Shown: positions 48,787-52,768 of the stretch, piece by piece | Numbering within the stretch: position 1 is the first letter of the stretch | How the letters are laid out: the number at the start of each line of letters is the position of its first letter | Assembly: GCA_945883695.1 (NCBI GenBank) | Contig: CAMCYK010000011.1 | Span: forward strand, 1 to 52,768 | From: Akkermansia muciniphila | Lineage (GTDB): Bacteria > Verrucomicrobiota > Verrucomicrobiia > Verrucomicrobiales > Akkermansiaceae | DNA length: 52,768 nucleotides | Direction of reading: 5' to 3' | Translations under genes and position numbers: made by a program | The notes under the pieces: model-generated | The model's database searches: none | Told to the model about the DNA's origin: nothing | Seen by the model: only the letters and a program-made list of their open reading frames with translations

Positions 48787-51477
48787 TTATTGAGCCTTCA
48801 ATGCAGACAGTCCTTCAATCGTCATGTTCTGCGCGATCTTGTCGTGGGCAATCAGCACGTATTCCCAGGGCTTTCCACCATTGGTCCCGCTATAGTCGCT
48901 CGCCCGTTGGCACCATTTCTCCGCAGCCTCCTTCTTGGCGATCACGATGGAATCGTCCAGTTCCTTCCTCGCCTTCGGCTCGAACATGAAAATCGTCGAT
49001 TCCGTCTCGGCGACGAAGTCCGGCTGATACTCGGGATGATCCGCACCATTCTTGTAGTAGATCTGGAACTGGCCTTTCGCGGGCTTGAACCACTTGATCG
49101 CCTCGCGGTCCAGAATCACGGCAAGCACGCGCTCGGCCTCGGACTGGAACTTCTGGGCGGCGTAAAGGCACCTGGAGAAGCCCTTGAAAAGGTACTTCGA
49201 CATGTTGCTCTTGTCGGCCGGTGAAACTCGAAAATCCAAGGCCTGCTGGCGGTAGTTCACGGTGAAAGCGCTCGGCTTCAGCTCGGTGAAGCCCTTGCTG
49301 ATCTTGACGTCGTAACCGGAGGACTCTTCCCGGTAGTGCGACTGCATCTGTCCGTGAATGAATCGAGCGATGTCCTTCTGGTGGTGGTGCAGGACCTGCC
49401 ACACCTCATCTTCCGGAAGGTAGCTCTGGAAGTGCTTCACCGTCTGGCCCGCGAGATCGTAGAGAAGCTCGGCGTTGTCGTCGTAGGAGATGTCGTCGAA
49501 ATCGACCAGACCACCGACCACGTAATCCTCCATCCGCGGCTCGCGGAAACCTCTCCCGCTCACCGCAACCGCTTCGCCCAGGTCGGTGTGCAGGTTGTGA
49601 ACCCAGAGATCTCTGGACGGCGCGGGATACCGCAGCGTCTTCAGATCCAGTTCGAAAGGCTCGAACCAGCTCTTCACCTCTCCTCGCGGCACCACCAGAA
49701 TCCGGGGCACCGGGATCATTTCCCTCACCACCAGCGCCGTCGTCTTGCTTACCACCTCGGCGATATTCGGGCTCGCACCGATGCCTTCGAGTTCGCCCTG
49801 CTGCGGTCGGAAAAGCGCTGTGACCTCGTCCACGATGGCGCTCTGAACTTCCGGCGATTCCAGCGCGGCGAGGTTCGGCACTGCGTGAGGTTTGGATTCC
49901 AGCCTCTTGATGACTTCGAAGGCCAGTCGTGCCACCCGCTGCTGCTCGGGTGTCGCAAAGGCCACCGGTTCCTCGCTCCCGGCGACCTGGGTGTTGGCGG
50001 TGGCTTGGGGCGGCTTGATCCCCAGCAGGTTCGCCACGTTCGATTGGGACACCACCGTCTCGGTCCGGTTCTCGATGTCATCGCCATCCAGTTCGATAAG
50101 TTGCAGCTTCTTGATCGTGGAGTCCGGCTTCCGCGCCTCGTCCACGATCTCCTGGAACTTGTCGTGCGCGATGATGTTGAGCCGGTCCACCGCAGCGACG
50201 CCGACCCGGCGGCCGTAGGGAAGACGAAGGCCCCGGCCGATGGACTGCTCGATCAGGATCCGCGCGTTCGCCGCGCGCAGCGGGACGATGGTGTAGAGGT
50301 TGGTCACGTCCCAACCTTCCTTGAGCATGTTGACGTGGATGACGATCTCCGTCGGATCCTCGTTGTGCTCCACGGTCAGCAGGTCCGCGATCATCTTCTC
50401 CTCGTCTGCTCCGGTCTTGCTGCTGTCCACCTGGATCACCTTGTCCTTGTAGCGCCCTTCGAAGAAGTCGTCAGACCGGATCAAGTCGAGCAACTGCTTG
50501 GCGTGTGTCGTGTCCCGGGCGATGACCAGCACGAAGGGTTTGACGATCTTCACGTCGGCCTCGCGGGCATAGGTTTCCAGCAGCACCTTGGTCTGCTCGT
50601 GCATCCGCACGCCGTCCATCAGCTTCAGCTCCTCGATGGCGGCGGGCGTCATGCCCTTCGGATCAAAATTCTTCCGGGTGACCACGGCGGGTTCCTTGAC
50701 GAAGCCATCGTCCATCGCCCTGCCGAGCGGATAGTCGAGGATCACGTTCTTGAACGGGATCGCACCCTTCGGGCCCTCGACGAAGGGCGTGGCGGTCAGT
50801 TCCAGTCCCAGCACCGGCTTCAGTTCGTTGATGGCCCGGACCCCGGCGCTGGCGCGGTAGCGGTGGCTTTCGTCCATGATCAGGACGAGGTCGGGCAGCC
50901 CGGCGAGGTATTCGAAATAGCTCTCACCGATGTATTCGCTCAGCCGCTTGATCCGCGGGGCCTTGCCACCGCGGACCTCGCTGTTGATCTTGCTGATGTT
51001 GAAGATGTTGATCTTGCAGCGCAGGACCTGGTCGAAAAGCGTTCCGGCCTTCGACTCGTAGTCGTCGCCAGTGATGATCTCCGGCGGGTCGGTGGCGAAT
51101 TCGGAAATCCCCTTGAACACGTACTTCGGGGTGTTCGGCGTGAAGTCGGCGATCAGCTTGTTGTAGATCGTCAGGTTCGGAGCCATGACGAAGAAGTTGT
51201 TGATGCCGTGCTGGAGGTGGAGGTAGGTGACGAAGGCCCCCATCAGGCGCGTCTTGCCGACACCCGTCGCCAGGGCGAAGCAGAGGGAAATGAACTCCCG
51301 CTCGAAATCCGTCACCGTCGGGTATTCCCCGCGGATCGCGGCCAGGGCCGCTTCACGATCCACGCTCTTCCCCGGAGGAGCGATCTCGGTAATGCGGTGG
51401 AGGATCTCCAGCGATTGCCGTTGCGGGGGTCGCAGGCTCAGGCGGCCGGAGATGGCGTTGACGTGTCGGTTCATCAT
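48787..51477 (-). CDS. Type III restriction enzyme, Res subunit (helicase-nuclease)
   Basis: The protein has 896 residues. ATG 51477 overlaps the stop of the upstream abi gene as ATGA, so I prefer it to TTG 51483. The SF2 helicase motifs are Walker A ATGVGKT (residues 70-76), DESH (202-205), LELTATPF and the C-lobe GRGLRLPYGRR with VNMLKEGWDV. The C-terminal nuclease is PD-(D/E)xK: YQPDFVAE, then FMFEPKARKE, so the P-D and E-x-K are present. Type III Res proteins translocate or switch on ATP and cleave unmethylated DNA with their Mod partner. The length is slightly short but normal. The mod gene lies further upstream on the same strand, separated by the abi gene. Confidence 0.9.
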   Translation of the reverse strand: MMNRHVNAISGRLSLRPPQRQSLEILHRITEIAPPGKSVDREAALAAIRGEYPTVTDFEREFISLCFALATGVGKTRLMGAFVTYLHLQHGINNFFVMAPNLTIYNKLIADFTPNTPKYVFKGISEFATDPPEIITGDDYESKAGTLFDQVLRCKINIFNISKINSEVRGGKAPRIKRLSEYIGESYFEYLAGLPDLVLIMDESHRYRASAGVRAINELKPVLGLELTATPFVEGPKGAIPFKNVILDYPLGRAMDDGFVKEPAVVTRKNFDPKGMTPAAIEELKLMDGVRMHEQTKVLLETYAREADVKIVKPFVLVIARDTTHAKQLLDLIRSDDFFEGRYKDKVIQVDSSKTGADEEKMIADLLTVEHNEDPTEIVIHVNMLKEGWDVTNLYTIVPLRAANARILIEQSIGRGLRLPYGRRVGVAAVDRLNIIAHDKFQEIVDEARKPDSTIKKLQLIELDGDDIENRTETVVSQSNVANLLGIKPPQATANTQVAGSEEPVAFATPEQQRVARLAFEVIKRLESKPHAVPNLAALESPEVQSAIVDEVTALFRPQQGELEGIGASPNIAEVVSKTTALVVREMIPVPRILVVPRGEVKSWFEPFELDLKTLRYPAPSRDLWVHNLHTDLGEAVAVSGRGFREPRMEDYVVGGLVDFDDISYDDNAELLYDLAGQTVKHFQSYLPEDEVWQVLHHHQKDIARFIHGQMQSHYREESSGYDVKISKGFTELKPSAFTVNYRQQALDFRVSPADKSNMSKYLFKGFSRCLYAAQKFQSEAERVLAVILDREAIKWFKPAKGQFQIYYKNGADHPEYQPDFVAETESTIFMFEPKARKELDDSIVIAKKEAAEKWCQRASDYSGTNGGKPWEYVLIAHDKIAQNMTIEGLSALKAQ

Positions 51478-52382
51478 TTCCAAAGGGGGTGATTCTTCCA
51501 GTCCAGGGGTAGTCCCATGTCGGGCACCGGGATCTCCGGGTATTCATCGAAGAGTTCGTTTACCCGATCCTGCCACCGGCTGGTCGGTGAGATGAGCTTG
51601 AGGAACTGGCGGCAAATGATCAGGACCAAGCCGACCCGGTTGCCGACGATCAGGTTTTTCCCCGACTCGTCCTTGAGGTGCCATTCCGGATGCTTGTTCT
51701 TCTGCGGAAATCCGGGCGCGTAGCCGAGAACCCGGTTCCAAATCCGCGAATGGTGGGCACAGATGTTGCGTGCCGCGTAGAGGCTCCGCAGCCAGGCGAG
51801 CAGTTGGTCGTCCGGCATCCCGAAGTGTCCCCCGACCTGGTCCTGGATGCTCTTTTCGACCCCTTTGTAGAACGTGAGCATGCTGCCCATGCTCATCAAC
51901 TCCGACACCATCCAGATCGGCAGGTTCTGATGGCAATCGCCGTATTTCTTGAAGAAGTGCTCCTTGAAAGGCTCCTTGCTGCGCTGGGTCTCCTCAATCA
52001 ACGCTTCACGCCACTCGATGTATTCGCCCACCTTGAGTCCCGGAAAATGAACTTCGTGGGTATGCCCGAACGGCCCGTGGACTTGGGAAAAGTGGTAAAC
52101 GAGTTGCGTCCGGATCGCCACCTCGACTCGTTCGATGGCGTCGAGCAGGAGCACTCTCAGGCGCCGGTCAAAGCAGTAGCGGTCCCAGACGACCCGGAGT
52201 TCGGTGCCCGTCCGGAAGTGGTCCGATCCAGGCTCCCGGAACGGATACAGGTAACCGGACAGCCGATAGTAGCTCACCGCCGTCAGTCGCCGGATCAGCT
52301 CGTCCTTATCGGCAAGCAGGCCCCGGCTCAAAAGACGCTCCGCCTGCTCCTCCAAGGACAGATGTCCCTTCAGATAATCCAC
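51474..52382 (-). CDS. Abi_2-family (AbiD/F-like) HEPN protein inside the restriction locus
   Basis: The protein has 302 residues from GTG 52382, picked because GGAGG lies 4 bases upstream; an ATG at 52460 would run through a predicted terminator hairpin and has no ribosome site. Family signatures are YYRLSGYLYPFR (residues 39-50), the RVEVAIRTQLVYHF helix and RNICAHHSRIWNR (205-217). The last contains the HEPN R-N-x3-H pair R205/H210. Abi_2 proteins belong to abortive-infection systems and probably act as ribonucleases when triggered. The stop overlaps the res start, indicating coupled translation. Role inferred: backup defence tied to restriction, or a phage-defence passenger. Confidence 0.85.
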   Translation of the reverse strand: MDYLKGHLSLEEQAERLLSRGLLADKDELIRRLTAVSYYRLSGYLYPFREPGSDHFRTGTELRVVWDRYCFDRRLRVLLLDAIERVEVAIRTQLVYHFSQVHGPFGHTHEVHFPGLKVGEYIEWREALIEETQRSKEPFKEHFFKKYGDCHQNLPIWMVSELMSMGSMLTFYKGVEKSIQDQVGGHFGMPDDQLLAWLRSLYAARNICAHHSRIWNRVLGYAPGFPQKNKHPEWHLKDESGKNLIVGNRVGLVLIICRQFLKLISPTSRWQDRVNELFDEYPEIPVPDMGLPLDWKNHPLWK

Positions 52383-52386
52383 GAGC

Positions 52387-52393
52387 CCTCCTT
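52387..52393 (-). promoter_or_regulatory. Strong ribosome-binding site for the abi gene
   Basis: AAGGAGG on the minus strand, four bases before GTG 52382. It is the only near-perfect Shine-Dalgarno site I saw in the window and decides the start codon. Confidence 0.75.
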
Positions 52394-52422
52394 TCCGCCG
52401 CCGACCCTGACATCCGGGCAAG

Positions 52423-52477
52423 AAAAAGCCCCCGAATTTCGCATGCCTGCAAAGATGCAAGCAGAGGCGCGGGGGCT
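52423..52477 (-). terminator. Terminator or attenuator between mod and abi
   Basis: On the minus strand, AGCCCCCG (52477-52470) pairs with CGGGGGCT (52434-52427), followed directly by TTTTC. The 35-nt loop contains a second small CTGC/GCAG pairing. The long loop makes it unusual; it would fit an attenuator or leaky terminator after mod. Confidence 0.55.
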
Positions 52478-52502
52478 GTGCTGCCGGGAAAAAGCCTCAA
52501 AG

Positions 52503-52518
52503 GTTGCATTCCTGCAAC
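52503..52518. promoter_or_regulatory. Operator-like palindrome upstream of abi
   Basis: GTTGCA-TTCC-TGCAAC is a perfect 6-bp inverted repeat (8 bp with one mismatch when extended). On the minus strand it begins inside a possible -10 (TATAAG, about 52523-52518), so a bound protein would block a promoter for abi-res. Confidence 0.4.
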
Positions 52519-52592
52519 TTATATCTTTCTGAAATTTGAACAAAATCATCACCGGGCAGCTTTGGGAAACCACGTAAATCATTGATCGCCAA

Positions 52593-52768
52593 TCAAAAAA
52601 GATCTTGCTGACCCTCCGCCGGCGGGGCCTTGGGGAGGTTCTCGACTTTCAGGCTGTAGTCGTCCTTGCCCCACTCGCAGCGGGTCAGGACGGCGTTCGG
52701 GATCTTCTTCACCGTCAGGTTCGGGTAACCCTCCTTGCGGCCGCGGAAGGCGGAGCAGACGACCAGCA
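52593..52768 (-). CDS. C-terminus of a type III DNA methyltransferase (Mod), cut by the right edge
   Basis: On the minus strand 57 codons end at TGA (52595-52593): they include VKKIPNAVLTRCEWGKDDYS and end APPAEGQQDLF. This matches the C-terminal tail of site-specific adenine methyltransferases of type III systems. Catalytic motifs (DPPY, FxGxG) lie outside the window. With the res gene on the same strand it forms a type III restriction-modification pair, separated by 210 bp and the abi gene. Confidence 0.8.
   Translation of the reverse strand, partial: LVVCSAFRGRKEGYPNLTVKKIPNAVLTRCEWGKDDYSLKVENLPKAPPAEGQQDLF

Overview
The window (about 52.8 kb, GC-rich, few recognisable Shine-Dalgarno sites) looks like a chromosomal segment of a Verrucomicrobiota bacterium, probably from the Luteolibacter/Haloferula side of the phylum. 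The basis is a Verru_Chthon cassette protein A, a classical autotransporter with PATR-type repeats, delta-60 repeats, very large exported Fn3/Ig/RCC1 proteins ending in a DxDxDGxxD module, and a hybrid sensor/AraC (XylR-like) regulator. The genus is inference.

Layout. (1) 1-1551: tail of an unidentified gene cut by the window edge, then decayed fragments including the effector domain of a LysR-type regulator. (2) 1552-21630: one gene for an exported 6,692-residue protein of ten units of about 2.03 kb; each unit carries exactly seven RCC1 repeats, so I read it as ten seven-bladed beta-propellers joined by Fn3-like and cadherin-like sandwiches. It converges on an autotransporter (21725-24463, minus). 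(3) 24702-26535: a delta-60-repeat gene broken by an in-frame TAA and truncated, followed by REP-like hairpins and a tRNA 3'-half remnant. (4) 26571-30214: a tight run of zincin-like metalloprotease, SGNH esterase and TPR-sulfotransferase genes, with a (9 bp)x6 microsatellite at the start of the last. (5) 30224-36271: PhoD remnant, XylR-like regulator, PhnZ-like HD oxygenase and an orphan Verru_Chthon cassette A protein. (6) 36446-43201: a large Ig-like exported protein, a LamG/purple-acid-phosphatase-like enzyme and a small exported protein. (7) 43324-46334: FAD-dependent phosphonate oxidoreductase, phosphonoacetate hydrolase (phnA) and a convergent XRE-cupin regulator. (8) 46474-48591: LamG-fused PhoD-family phosphatase. 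(9) 48787-52768: a type III restriction-modification locus (end of mod, complete res) with an Abi_2 HEPN gene inserted between mod and res.

How the genes may work together. Regions 5-8 share a theme of organic phosphorus: two exported phosphoesterases outside the cytoplasm, and three enzymes of aminophosphonate/phosphonoacetate catabolism inside, with a dedicated regulator. Regions 2, 3 and part of 6 encode envelope or surface proteins. The right end is a defence island. The features I would look at first are the ten-propeller protein, the scattered phosphonate set, and the mod-abi-res arrangement with a predicted terminator and a separate start signal for abi.
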